This document shows positions 46,101-57,700 of a DNA stretch of 64,000 nucleotides, in pieces. The position numbers and the translations under genes are program-made. The notes beneath the pieces were generated by a model. It did no database searches. It saw only the letters and a program-made list of their open reading frames with translations, and was not told where the DNA came from. The stretch spans positions 1 through 64,000 of the forward strand of contig QRFJ01000295.1 of the NCBI GenBank assembly GCA_006176705.1. Reading direction: 5' to 3'. Origin of the DNA: Cocos nucifera. Its lineage: Eukaryota > Streptophyta > Magnoliopsida > Arecales > Arecaceae. The first letter of the stretch is position 1. Each line of letters starts with the position of its first letter.

Positions 46101-48628
46101 ACGTGATATTTCTGAGCAAGCCATCATTGAAAAAGAGAACTATGTTTAAAACCAGTCTCAGACGTCCGCAAGAAGGTGAGATCGGTAGTCTTATGTCATT
46201 ATTAATCATTATTTAATTCATTGTGTATTTTAGAGTCTTTTTTTTTTTTGTAGAATATTTTGTACTCTTTAAAGCCAACATCTGATGCATATCCAAGGGT
46301 TTGATATGTCCCCAAAACTAAACCTTTGTAAAGGAACAGCGTTAGGCCTAGGCCTTGTATGGAAGACTGACATAAGTGAACTACGTCCATAGGCTCATAA
46401 ATTATATCCAATGCATAATTTCCATCTAAATCATGCCTTGGGAAAAAGGGCCCTGCAGTAAGAGCAGGGAAGAGAATATTATAAGTTTGAACAATTTAAC
46501 CTGCCGGACTGAAAAAGGTAAGGATGTGCAGAGAGGCTTTCCAGGCATTTCCCAAGCATCTATTCAGTCCCAAAAGCCAAGGAAGCAATGACGGTAATAG
46601 GTGACAAAAGTCTAGGGATCATTCACAAACATAAATAACAAAATTATTAGATGGAGGATCCAATGGCCTTTCTGGGAAAACGGGATGGGTGGTGGTCCTA
46701 CTGAAGTCGGGTGAGGGAAGGATAAGGCCCCAGTTTATTTGGCATCAATACCCAGTGGCTTCAGCAACTGGGCCGGTAGGCACGCTCAGTAACCAGTGAC
46801 CTTTGTTCCCGCTTCTCTTAAACTTGTCCAGAGAAATAGAGTAACAAATAACAATACCATTAAATTCATCTCAAGAAACATAATAACACATAAAAATTCT
46901 CTTGGACTTGCCTAAAGAAATATAGTAACAAACGACAATCTCTCTCAACCTAGTGAGAAATACGACAACAGAGAAAAATGGAGGCATATTGAATAAAAGG
47001 TGGTTTCCATATCCCCAGGAAAGGCCTCATCAAAGCATTTGATTCACCAAGTGTAAAATGAACGGACTACTGCTGAGAGGCCTTATCCCCAGGAAAGGAC
47101 TACTGCTGTTATTAGATAAGATATTTTGAGGCCTATCAAATTTACAACAAACCTAGAGTATTGATTTAGGTAATTCATTCATATTCCATGAACAAGAATC
47201 TGTTTCATGTACCAATCTCAATGCATTAACTGTTTACAAACAGCTGAGCAAGGGATTGTGGTGGATCCGTTAGCCTTTGACATTGAAAGAGATCTGGTGA
47301 CCCCTACAATGAAGAAAAGAGGTCAGATGCTCAAATATTATCAGGCAAACAAGATAACAGAGAACAGATGTGTCTCCTCTTCTTGAATGACCACAAGACC
47401 CAACTTACAAATAAAAGGAGCCAGATCGAATCTATGACAGCCAGTCACCATCCCTTAAAAAAATAGTAAAAGGAGTAAAAGGAGCCAGATATCATTTCAT
47501 CAGCCCATGACAAAACTGGGGGTTTATTACCTCAAAATAATTCATTTTACTAAAATCCTATGATCAAGTGGGGCTGATAATTCCTTTAGAGTTGACCTCC
47601 AGAAAAAGAATAGCATACAGAGACCATTCTTTCTTGTTAGCACAGCACAACCTTCACATTAAAAGATTTTACACATCAGTTGCTCTTCACATATTACCAC
47701 TTAGAAGAGAAGAGTCTGCCATTTTCAATCCAATGTAACCGTTTTTGAGTAAAATTCAACCCAGAAGTATCATAAATAAAAGATTTTTCATTTTAATCAC
47801 TGTACATTTGGTCAAATTCTCATGATATTATGCAGTAAGGCTCAAAATCATCTAGCAGAAGGAAAATGAACTATAAATGAAAGAACTAATTGCATGAGTT
47901 CAATACTCAGTTTGTTGTGCTTCACTTCTGACCTACAACAGTCTCATCCAAACCACCGGACAGGAAAGGCATATCTCATGTCGTCCATGGCAGAACATCA
48001 AAGCAGAATCGCTGGAATCGACCTTTAAATTCGATTGCTTTTCATTGACAACTCATTATTCTGAATCATTCCAGCTTGAAAATTAAAAGATAAATATCAT
48101 CAAATATTTTATAATTTTGTTACTACCTCTTAATTGAACTACTCTCTCAACAGGACCAACAACCCGATCAAAATATGTTGGTTGGCAACACCAGCCAAAC
48201 CACGGCAGACAAAAACTGCTTTAAGTGGATAAGATTCTTCTTGACAGGAATCAGGGTTTAAATCCTTTATTTAAATAAAGGACAGGATTCCTTGCTGGTT
48301 GGTGCACACAACCTGCTGCGATAGTATTCTCTCTTTGGTTCTATCATGTATCAAAAGCTGAAACTACCCTGCACCTGTGGAGAATACCATGAAATCTTGA
48401 GCCAATCACAAACTTCAAGTTAAAGGGTTTTCAATGATTCAAGACTGTAATCTTGGTTATTGCAATACTTTGCAACTGTGACAGATTATGATCGAGTCAC
48501 GCAAATAGCAATAGCTGTAATGTGAACCAAAATGCATTAGGAACTACCTGAAATATTCAGCAGATCAAAAACTTTCTATCAGCATATTCTCATCTTGAAA
48601 GTTCATATCTTCAGTGATCCATGATGCA
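46101..48628. other. intergenic region between converging genes
   Basis: Lies between the presumed end of the plus-strand Agenet transcript and the stop of the minus-strand PPR gene; its right part should be the PPR 3' UTR. Around 46660-47110 are repeated words (CAGAGAAATAGAGTAACAAA / AAAGAAATATAGTAACAAAC; ATCCCCAGGAAAGG twice). No gene recognised. Confidence 0.45.
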
Positions 48629-50635
48629 TCATCTGTTATCCATACTCCTATAGTCTACACCCAGAATGTTATCCACTGACTGAATTGCCCTGGAATAACC
48701 CAACTTCACAAAAACAGCACGCACCAAAACATTCCACGTGGCAATGTTTGGAGAAATGCCATCATTTAACATCTTTAGAAGATACACTGTAGCATCTTCT
48801 AGTCTCTGTCGACTGCAAAGACCAGAAATTAGAGTAGTGTAAGTGATTACATCACGGCAACAATTTTCTGAAGCCATTCCACCTAAAAGTTGAGCTGCAA
48901 TCCTAACTTCACCTTCCTTACAGTAAGCATGGATGATTGAATTAATAGTGAGTGAATCAGGTTGAATACCCTGAACTATCATCTTTCCTTTAAGTAGTAA
49001 AGCCTCCTTGATCCTACCCAACTGGCAGAGGCCCTGTATCATAGTGTTGTAAGTCACTAAATTCAACTCAGCCCCATTTTCCAACATATCATTCGCTAAC
49101 TGGAGGGCTTGCATAAACTGTCCTCCTCTGCAAAGACCATCAAGCAACTCATTGTATGTCCTGATGTTTGGTTGACAACCATGCCTTCTCATCTCATCTA
49201 ACATACTCATGGCCCAGCCTACTCTTCCAGTGTCACACAGACCTTTTATCATTGTGTTAAATGTCACTGTATTTGGAGGACAATTTTCAGAGAACATAGT
49301 CTCAATAAGACAATGAGCATGATCAAACATGGACTTCCTGCAAAAAGCATCCACCATGCAAGTATACACAACAACGTTAGGTTTGCAACCACTGCTCATC
49401 ATCTTGTTCCAGACTGAAATAGCACTTTCCAGGTCTCCTACTTTCGAGAAACCATCAACAAGACTACTATAGGTCTTGACATTTGGAGGACTGCCATTTT
49501 TTTCCATCCCATCCAAGATGTCTAGTGCTTTCCTTAGATCTCCATTAAAGCAAAGACCATGGACAAGAATATTAAATGCAACAACATTGGGCATACATCT
49601 CTCATGAATCATCTGGTTCCACACATCAAGAGCTTCAGGCACTCTGCCTTCTTCAAAAAGCCCTTTCATCAATGATGTAAAGGTGACGATATTAGGACTG
49701 CATCCTCTTACCAACATTTGTGCCAAAACAGCAAGAGACAGCTTCAAGTCACCTGCCTTGCAAAGTGCATTAACTATTGTAGTGTAAGTAATTACATTAG
49801 GGCTGATACCCCGATTATACATTTCTTCTAGCAAAGAAAATACCTCTTCCATTCTAAATTCACCACACATACCATTTATCAAAGCATTATAAGTAGACAC
49901 AGTAGGGGCTATTCTCAGCAGAAGATCCCTTGCTTCTCTTAGCTTCCCAAACCTACAGAGAGCAGACACTATCGTCGTGTAGCTAACACTGTCAGGACAA
50001 TGCCCCTTATTCGACATTTCAATGAGAAGCTTATAGGCAGCATCCACCCGATCATTCTGGCACAAAGCTTTGATGAGTATATTGTAGGTGAACATATTGG
50101 GCTCTATATCATCTCTCTTCATGTTGCTATAGATAGGATTGATCGTGTTAAATTTGTTATCTCGAAGCAAAGCATCCAAAAGATGGTTATAAATTCTCAC
50201 TGTTGGCCTGCAACCAAGATCTTGGATCCGGTAAAATGTCTTCAAGGCTTGCTCTGTGGAGCCTATTCGAGCATAAGAATTTATGACACCTACGGCAATT
50301 TCTTCCGAACAAGGTAGTCCTTCCAACCTCATCTGCTGCAAAAGGTACTGAACGGCATCCATCTGATTTTCCCTCCCTAGTTTCTCTATCATGGCTTGAT
50401 ATGTCAGCTCCGTGTGCTTGAAAACCTCCAACTCAGCCACAGATTTGAAATATTCTAGAGCAACTGCAATGTCTCTCTCATGCCGTATTCTATTCACAAC
50501 ATCAATCTCTCTCAATCTCGGAGCACTCATGTCCTTCAATTGTTTGTGATCAGATATCGAATTCATCATGAGTGCCATTGGCACCACAGGTTTTCGGACC
50601 TTCAGCAATAATGAGCAACCCTCCTTCAAATACAT
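48629..50635 (-). CDS. PPR protein, P class, about 17 repeats
   Basis: Intronless 668-residue pentatricopeptide repeat protein starting at the ATG of MYLKEGCSLLLKV. From residue 75 to about 655 it is an almost gapless row of about 17 P-type motifs, nearly all 35 residues (for example NMFTYNILIKALCQNDRVD, NVITYTTIVNALCKAGDLK, NLVTYNTMIQGLCQLGRIK). There is no E, DYW or SMR extension, so it should bind RNA without editing it: stabilising ends, aiding splicing or translation in mitochondria or plastids. The fifth motif (DSVSYTTIVSALCRFGKLR) is about 30 residues, five short. The code residues (positions 5 and 35) of motifs 3-16 are mostly the well-characterised NN, ND, TN and SN pairs, allowing a target prediction. 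The basic N-terminus could be a mitochondrial presequence. A 5' UTR intron, with a donor AAG|GTACGC on the minus strand near 51327, is possible. Confidence 0.94.
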   Translation of the reverse strand: MYLKEGCSLLLKVRKPVVPMALMMNSISDHKQLKDMSAPRLREIDVVNRIRHERDIAVALEYFKSVAELEVFKHTELTYQAMIEKLGRENQMDAVQYLLQQMRLEGLPCSEEIAVGVINSYARIGSTEQALKTFYRIQDLGCRPTVRIYNHLLDALLRDNKFNTINPIYSNMKRDDIEPNMFTYNILIKALCQNDRVDAAYKLLIEMSNKGHCPDSVSYTTIVSALCRFGKLREARDLLLRIAPTVSTYNALINGMCGEFRMEEVFSLLEEMYNRGISPNVITYTTIVNALCKAGDLKLSLAVLAQMLVRGCSPNIVTFTSLMKGLFEEGRVPEALDVWNQMIHERCMPNVVAFNILVHGLCFNGDLRKALDILDGMEKNGSPPNVKTYSSLVDGFSKVGDLESAISVWNKMMSSGCKPNVVVYTCMVDAFCRKSMFDHAHCLIETMFSENCPPNTVTFNTMIKGLCDTGRVGWAMSMLDEMRRHGCQPNIRTYNELLDGLCRGGQFMQALQLANDMLENGAELNLVTYNTMIQGLCQLGRIKEALLLKGKMIVQGIQPDSLTINSIIHAYCKEGEVRIAAQLLGGMASENCCRDVITYTTLISGLCSRQRLEDATVYLLKMLNDGISPNIATWNVLVRAVFVKLGYSRAIQSVDNILGVDYRSMDNR

Positions 50636-51500
50636 GATTAAAGGAACTCGAACAGATACTAATTTTTGCTGCTCATTTTGTTATCACGTACAAACTTAAT
50701 ATAGAAAAAAAGCATCAAATTCTCCAGCACCAGGTTACTAAAACCATGATCATTGCCAGCATGCCTCATCTGAAATCCATCACCTTCTTTTCAGACAAAA
50801 ATATCCAAATTGAAGTGTGCGACACCGTGCCCCATCTTAAAACATAGCAATAACCAGATATCAAAATCTACAAACCTACAGCCGAAATGCTTTAACACTA
50901 ACACCCATTTTCAAATTCTAAGCTCGATTTATAAAATAAGAATTATAATGATAAGATCTCATCCAATGCCAACATTTGTATTAGCACTATCATAAGATAA
51001 AAAAAAAAAGTAATAAAATGGACTGGCCTTTTTCTGATCAAAAGAAAGAACTTTTTTCCTTCTTTTTTCCCCTTTTTTGGACGGTAATTTGAAAGCAAAA
51101 CGAGCAAACCTAGAGCTCCTGATGATTCTCAAAATAACACTTCTACGCGCTAATCTAACAGCAACCAGACGAAGTGGAAAGCCCAAATTCGAGTTCAGAA
51201 GTGGGATTTTGCAAGCCCTAAAACATATTTATTTTAATATTAGAAAAATTCAAGATCATGAGAAGGTCGATAGAATTAAAATTCGGGATTGGAAGTAGAA
51301 AAATCAATTACAAATTGTCTCGCGTACCTTCGGATTGGAAGCGCCGAAAGAGTGAGCGGGGCGGGGGGGGGGGATTTTTTTTTTAAAAAAAAAAAAAAAA
51401 AAACGGGAAAGTACCCGAATCGAAAGGCAGGCGGGCGGGCCTATCACTTGTAGTTCTATTAAGATAACCCGCAGAGGAAGATCCCTTCTTCGCTGCAATC
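50636..51500 (-). other. upstream region of the P-class PPR gene
   Basis: Should contain the promoter and leader. A G-run next to T/A-runs at 51363-51402 is low-complexity. A minus-strand donor-like CCGAAG|GTACGC near 51327 and acceptor-like AG sites near 50650-50680 suggest a leader intron, but no transcript evidence is available. Confidence 0.3.
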
Positions 51501-54440
51501 TCTTGCTATGTTCCTATTTCACCTTCCTTCCTTCCCTCCCGCCTCTGCTCGCCGTTACCCGAAAGATCGTGCGATTAGGTGGAGGCTTCGGTTCGCATAC
51601 ACCCAGGTTCGTCCCCCGGTTCCCGTATGGGTTCCCGTTGTATCCTTGGAGCGGAAGAATGATTTATCTTCTTTTATGACGCGGACTGTTGGATCCAAAT
51701 CCGCGAAGCATTCAAAGCAATCCAAACTCCTTAGCCATCTGTTTGCACAACTCCCAAAGCCTATATTGCACGATCCAATGGTTGATTGGTGCGAAGGAAG
51801 GTGAATCCTTCTTTCGAGAGAATGATACAACCTCTGTCCTTCCTGTACACCCAGGTTCGTACCATAGGACAAAGATGTGGCTCCGGTTGCGACTCGTATT
51901 TTCTCGATTGATATTTTAAAATCAAAATATCAGAGTCTCAGATTCTCTGTTGCCATGATAAATTCAAAATTAGCATCTTCCATTATATATTAAATTTTAA
52001 TACACATATATATGGGAAATGTCGATCGGCTGTTTTTATTATATTGCCTGGCATGTTTGTATTTAATGATTTATATTGGCTGAGATGATAGAAACGAAAA
52101 ATATTTCTATACTATATCAAGGGTGTCTAGTAATAACTAGAATCTAAGATTTGAACTGGGATGGAAACTTTAACAAATGTTAATGATCTGTACGAAGCTC
52201 TAACAAGAATAACAAATATTTTAGGATTTGTTTGATATGCCTATATAATTTCTGTACAGGTAAAAAATAAAATAAAAAAAATATTTGCAATCTGAACCAA
52301 TATTAGATGGCAAAATATTCCTTCTCTATGATGATATTTAGTATTTCATTTTTTTTTTTTATGATTATATGTTGAGTTGGGACCCTCTTCCGATTAATTA
52401 AAAAGGTCCATGTATACTAAAAAATAAAAAAAAATAAAAAATAAAGATGATCATTGTCAATCATTTATGATCCATCTATTGCAAATTGCTCGGTGAGGAG
52501 GTAAGTGATTGAATTGCTTTTCTGGCTTTGTTCAATCTTTGTCCATATTGCAATATAGAATTATTGGTTGTGAATATCTCTTTAGTTTCATAAAAAATTG
52601 GAAAAGATCTTGACCCTTGTATGATTTGGGTTCTTCAGATAAGAGACATTAATTTATCCTTACCATTTGGCATAAAAAGGATTGAGTGAAAGTTATTCTA
52701 AGAATTATGGCATCAAGACAAGTTGATGGGAAAATGTATGATGCATATGAGCTAATAAATGAGGTGCACACTCAAAGAAATCTAAGTTGCCATGCAATTG
52801 AAGTTGTCCTACGTTTTAGCAACTATGATGTTTGCCAATAAGCTATAATGAAATATCATAAAAATATATGAACTAATTACCGCAGCACCCATTAAAGTTC
52901 CCATGATGCCAGGCATGGGTGAGCTGAAGAAGATGTTGGACGAAACAGAGTTAAGAATAATATATATTTACTCTTTTTCTAGTACATTTATATTATTATA
53001 ATACAAATTCATCCATGAGCCTTCTCAAACACCACATTTGTTCATACTACTTTTTTTTTTTTTTTTTTAACACAAATGCATCCCAATATTTCAGCACTTG
53101 TTAAAACAAAAAAGAAAAAATAATGGATTAGCCCCAAGTAAAAGTATAATATATTTATTAGCTTATACGTACCCTCATATGCATTGCTCATGCTCCACGC
53201 TCTTTTTTTTGGTAATGATGCTCCACGCTCATTTGCTGGAGATCATTTATAGAAGTTTGATTGAGTGCTCTAATTACATGCAACTGAGTTACAACCTTTG
53301 GGACATATTTTATCATATTAATTCAAATGGAGCAACATGGTGACAGCCCACTAGTTGAACAATCTTTCAATTTTTTAAAAGTTATTATGATATTAAATTT
53401 CAAAAGAAACTCAACTTTATTTTCAAGGACAAGGTTTAAATGACCATTGTGCTATTATTTTAATCCTCATGATGGTTTCATGCTTTATATACCTTATATA
53501 ATGGAAAAAAGATTATAGCTATTATAACATATTATCTAATATTATAGCAATTCCTTGTAGCATACCCAATAGTCATTATTTTATACCTTTAAAAATTCAT
53601 TTTTTCTTTTTTTTTTTTAAAAAAGATTACATAAAAACTAATATTTCTCATCAAGTGAACGGCAAATGAAAACCAAATTCCTTTCTCCATTATTTTTTAT
53701 TATATTACTGTGATAATACTCATATAATAGTGATTATTTTAATATCAAAAATCAAGAAAACTATATTTTCAGATGAATGACAGCATTGTAATAACGATCA
53801 GAAATGATTTTTCTCTGACAACAAACGGTAATCATTTATCCATGGTTTCGTGGGATTCCATTACAACTTAAAATTGTCCTGATCGAACCTTTTCTGAGGA
53901 CCATCTCCGAATTTTCACCAATGAGTCAGCTATCAAGAGCAATAATATAGAAAAGAAGCAAAATAATATAATTATAAATCACATAAAAATCAAAAAAAGT
54001 TAAGAAATTAATGCAAACCAAATAACAACAAAAGAACAAGATATAATTGGCACCCACCCATGCCACACATGAATACAAAAATACAATGCAATGTGCTTTG
54101 TATGGTACCCCCGAAGAAAAGGAGAAATCCACGTCAACGAGCCACCCTTCTACCTCAAACCACCTCCAACTTTACCTTCCTCCTACGTCTTGTACGTCGG
54201 ATCCGGTTAATCTACATGCTTCAAACAGCACATACAACCGTAAGCCGACAATGGCATTTCTGTAAATCTCTCCACGCCACCCAGAACCGACCTCCTCCTC
54301 CGTACCGCCGCTGGTTAGTGGTTACCGAGTCTCCATTCGCCCACCTAAGCATCTAAAAGAACCCAAACAAAAGCTACTCGCAGAAGTACATCAGTCTCTA
54401 CTTATAGTTTCTCGGCGGCCCCACCTCTAGGATCCGTTAG
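51501..54440. other. intergenic region, mostly AT-rich
   Basis: 51501-51910 is GC-richer and contains the 15-bp direct repeat TACACCCAGGTTCGT at about 51599 and 51846; an ATG frame of 98 codons there has no recognisable domain. The rest is AT-rich with T-runs. A micro-insertion with 13-bp flanks lies at 53190-53230. The right end leads into the RWA promoter. Confidence 0.4.
53190..53230. mobile_element. micro-insertion flanked by 13-bp direct repeats
   Basis: ATGCTCCACGCTC at 53190-53202 and 53218-53230 flank the 15 bases TTTTTTTTGGTAATG. Same architecture and nearly the same insert as the one at 16922-16963. Confidence 0.5.
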
Positions 54441-54733
54441 TAGTGACTCAGTTCATATTTTGTGGTCTCTTTCCGAGTGTTCTTCTCGCTGCCACCCTGG
54501 CCACCGCTGTGCTCGAAGCTTTAAATCCAAACGCCAGGCAAGAAGGCGCTTAATCATTTTTGGCACCATTTTGTTTATTTTTCGCTCGTTCTGCCCTTTC
54601 GTCACTCTTCTCCAAGATCTTAGGGTTTTTTTCCCCTCAGATCTGGTTCGCCGAGGAGCGATCTTGGGAATGCTCGGAGATTTGGAGCGCGTATTGTTGT
54701 AGGATTCGAAGCTAATCTCGGGAGCGATCGTTA

Positions 54734-57700
54734 ATGGAGATCGCAGGATCCATCGCTCCCGGCCAGGTACGCGAACTCCAGGAGATCTAACTCGTCCTTG
54801 TTTCGAATCTCTAATTTTCTTGGAAATTTTGGCCGTGAACATCGTTTCAATAATTTTTATTTTCTTTTCCAGCCCACATTCCCAGGAGTCCATTAGAAAT
54901 TGTTTAGAAAAGGATTATTGGGGTTTCTAGGGCTTAGGAACTAGGGCAGTGCACGAGATGCGAGTATTAGTTGCTCGTTTGATTACACCTGGCAGTGCTG
55001 GCGAAGGCGAAAAATTTGGAGGCCTTAAACAGTTGGTGAGATGTTTAGGATTTAAGCTGAACTGGGGAGGAAAAGAGATGATTTCTGATGAGTTGGTGCG
55101 TATCTAGGATTTGTTTTCTGAAGGGTAAAAGATACTTTTTTCCTCCTTTTAGGACATATGACCATGCCTTTTTTTTCCTCCGATTTTAAGTATGGTCAAA
55201 GAATTTTTTTTTTTTTTTGGAATTTTATTGACAACTCGGGACCTCCTTTCTTGTCTTCTTGTTGAATGTAGCGGTAGTTCTCTGGAAGAGCTATTTTCTT
55301 TTAACATAAGTCAGCGTTGTATTTGGGGCAGGTATCGTTTCTGCTTGGATTCATCCCTGTTTTCGTGGCATGGATATATTCAGAATTACTGGAATACAGG
55401 AAAAGTTCAGCTTCTCCGAAAGTGTGAGTTATATATATATTTTTTTGACATGAATTATGGTTTACCTTACGTTAGTGAAGATTGTTTAACTTCTCCGGGG
55501 TTGTGATTCTTGATCTAGTTCCATTTAGATGTGGCTCTGTAACATCAGCAGCTATTATCCAATATTTAAGTAGCTCTTGCTCTCGAATAACAATTCATTT
55601 TATGCTGATAAGCTAGTATCGTTTATTGTATTATGATGAGTCAAAAGTAAACTTGGAAAAAATTTAAATGGCTTGTCCTGATATGTTATATCTGCTATCA
55701 GCTTAAATGGCACATATCTTGATTTTTTTCCCCTTATTGTAGCAGCAGACATTCAGACATAAATTTGGTTGTGTTAGACAACGAGCCAAATAGGGAAGAT
55801 GATCAAGCTTCATTACTAGAGGGCGGTCTTCAAGCAGCATATCCAAAAGCTCTCCAAGTGTCTGCCACATCACCCCTTTTAAGGTGGGTCATAAATCTGT
55901 GTTTACTTCTCAATACCGCATCCAAGGTACTGTGTTCTGTGTCATGGCAAACCCTGACCATATTTGTTTATGCATTCTGGAACTGTTCAGATTTTGTCTG
56001 ATGGATGACGCATTCTTGCTAGAGCATCGGTTAACATTGAGGGCCATGTAAGTGAAGTTTTTATGTTATGTTGGAGGCATAAACATTTATCAAGTTGGAG
56101 CCTGTGGTGATTGTTTTGTTCTCATGATTTTCAGTTCCGAATTTGGAGCTTATTTGGTCTATTTTTTCATTTGTGATCGGACAAATCTTCTTGGAGAGTC
56201 AAAAAAGGTGCTGTTTTAGCTTCTAACCAACAGAAACCCTATGTTCTAGTTCGCAAGAGTAATATATGAAATTTGGAAATCTTGTGTGTGTATTTTTTTA
56301 GAATGATCTTATGATTTGCATAAAGGATGCAAAAGCCTATGGCTTCTGATGCTGTTCTTTTCCTATTCCTGTTGATCTTGTCATTTTTTATTAATTCATG
56401 CCCATATTGAAAATAAGACAGAATATGATGTGTTATTTCAGGATTCTGAAATTAATTCATTCTAATAATGTAGTATGAATTATTTTCCCTCAGAAGAGCA
56501 CTTGAGATCTTATAAACCCAATCGATAGCTGCTTATTCTGATAGAAATCAGTTGGCATCATCCTTTAGTGTTAAGCATCCCATGCATGGATGCATATCCC
56601 CATGCATGAAGTGTTGACATAACCTAAAGTGGCACATTTTCTAGTCTTGGGAAGAGTTCAGATGGCAAAAAGAAAGGCACTGTCTGATATATGGAAGTGC
56701 ATTCGATTGAAAATTGTGTGCCAACCTAAAATGGAGTTATATCTTCATAATGGTTACATCTATTGAAAGTAAAAGAAAACAAAGGCATCATATTACATCT
56801 AGAGAGAATAGAGAAGCTATATATGTACCTTTACCCTGTAGATGTTCATGTAGAATTCTTTATGTGGGCATCAAATTTGCTGTCTGCACTACATTTTTGA
56901 AGCCATCTCATCCATGTTTGTATGGTCTTATGCCCAAGGGAAAGTACCGCCCAGGTATGATGCTTTACATGGGTGGATACAATCTGTTGCGAGACAACAC
57001 AAAAGACAAATCTCGTCCATGAGTGGCCTTGTTCAGAGAGACCTGTTCACCACTATATCTGAATTACTTGGGAAAGGAAAAAGAGGCATCAAGAAAACAG
57101 AGCAACCATCTGCATGATTTTGTGATTGCATGCCTACTAAATGAACTAAGGATGACTAGTTGCCACATATCTTGTGCAAAACACCACCTTAAGAAACCAA
57201 TGTGATAGGGTATCTAGTGTAAAAAAAAAAAATTCAGAGCAGATTTCCCAATTCATATTTTTTTCACATTCTCAGTTAAATATCATAAATTGTTATTGGA
57301 TAAGAGCCAGTTTAGCATTTTCGGCAATCTTGATGTGCTAGCTTAAACTTTTTATATCTGCATGAACAGCAACATAGTTGATGGCTTATTAAAGATTGAA
57401 TTCCACTTTAGTGTTTGCCTTATTAATGGTTAGGTTTCATCTCTGGCTAGCAAAACTTGCTACGAAAGAAGATAAATCCCATCAAATAGTTATTTATAGG
57501 AGAAATTGCTCTTGGGCATAATGTGCGACATGAAGTTATTTCCTCAAATTGCCAATATATAAGCAGTTACAGAGGAGACAACTGCTAGGCTAAGATTTTT
57601 ACCCTTAAAAGTTAATAGAATATTATTTCTGCAATAACTTCAATACTACATTATTCCATCCAAAACTCCTTTCTAGGTGTTTTTATTTTTTTTGATAAAG

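Noticed and set aside
51508..51804. 98-codon ATG frame
   Set aside because: No domain; the region carries a duplicated TACACCCAGGTTCGT phrase and looks like non-coding leader or repeat.
52860..52960. Short MPGMGELKKMLDE-like translation
   Set aside because: Too short and flanked by stops; no supporting exon structure.
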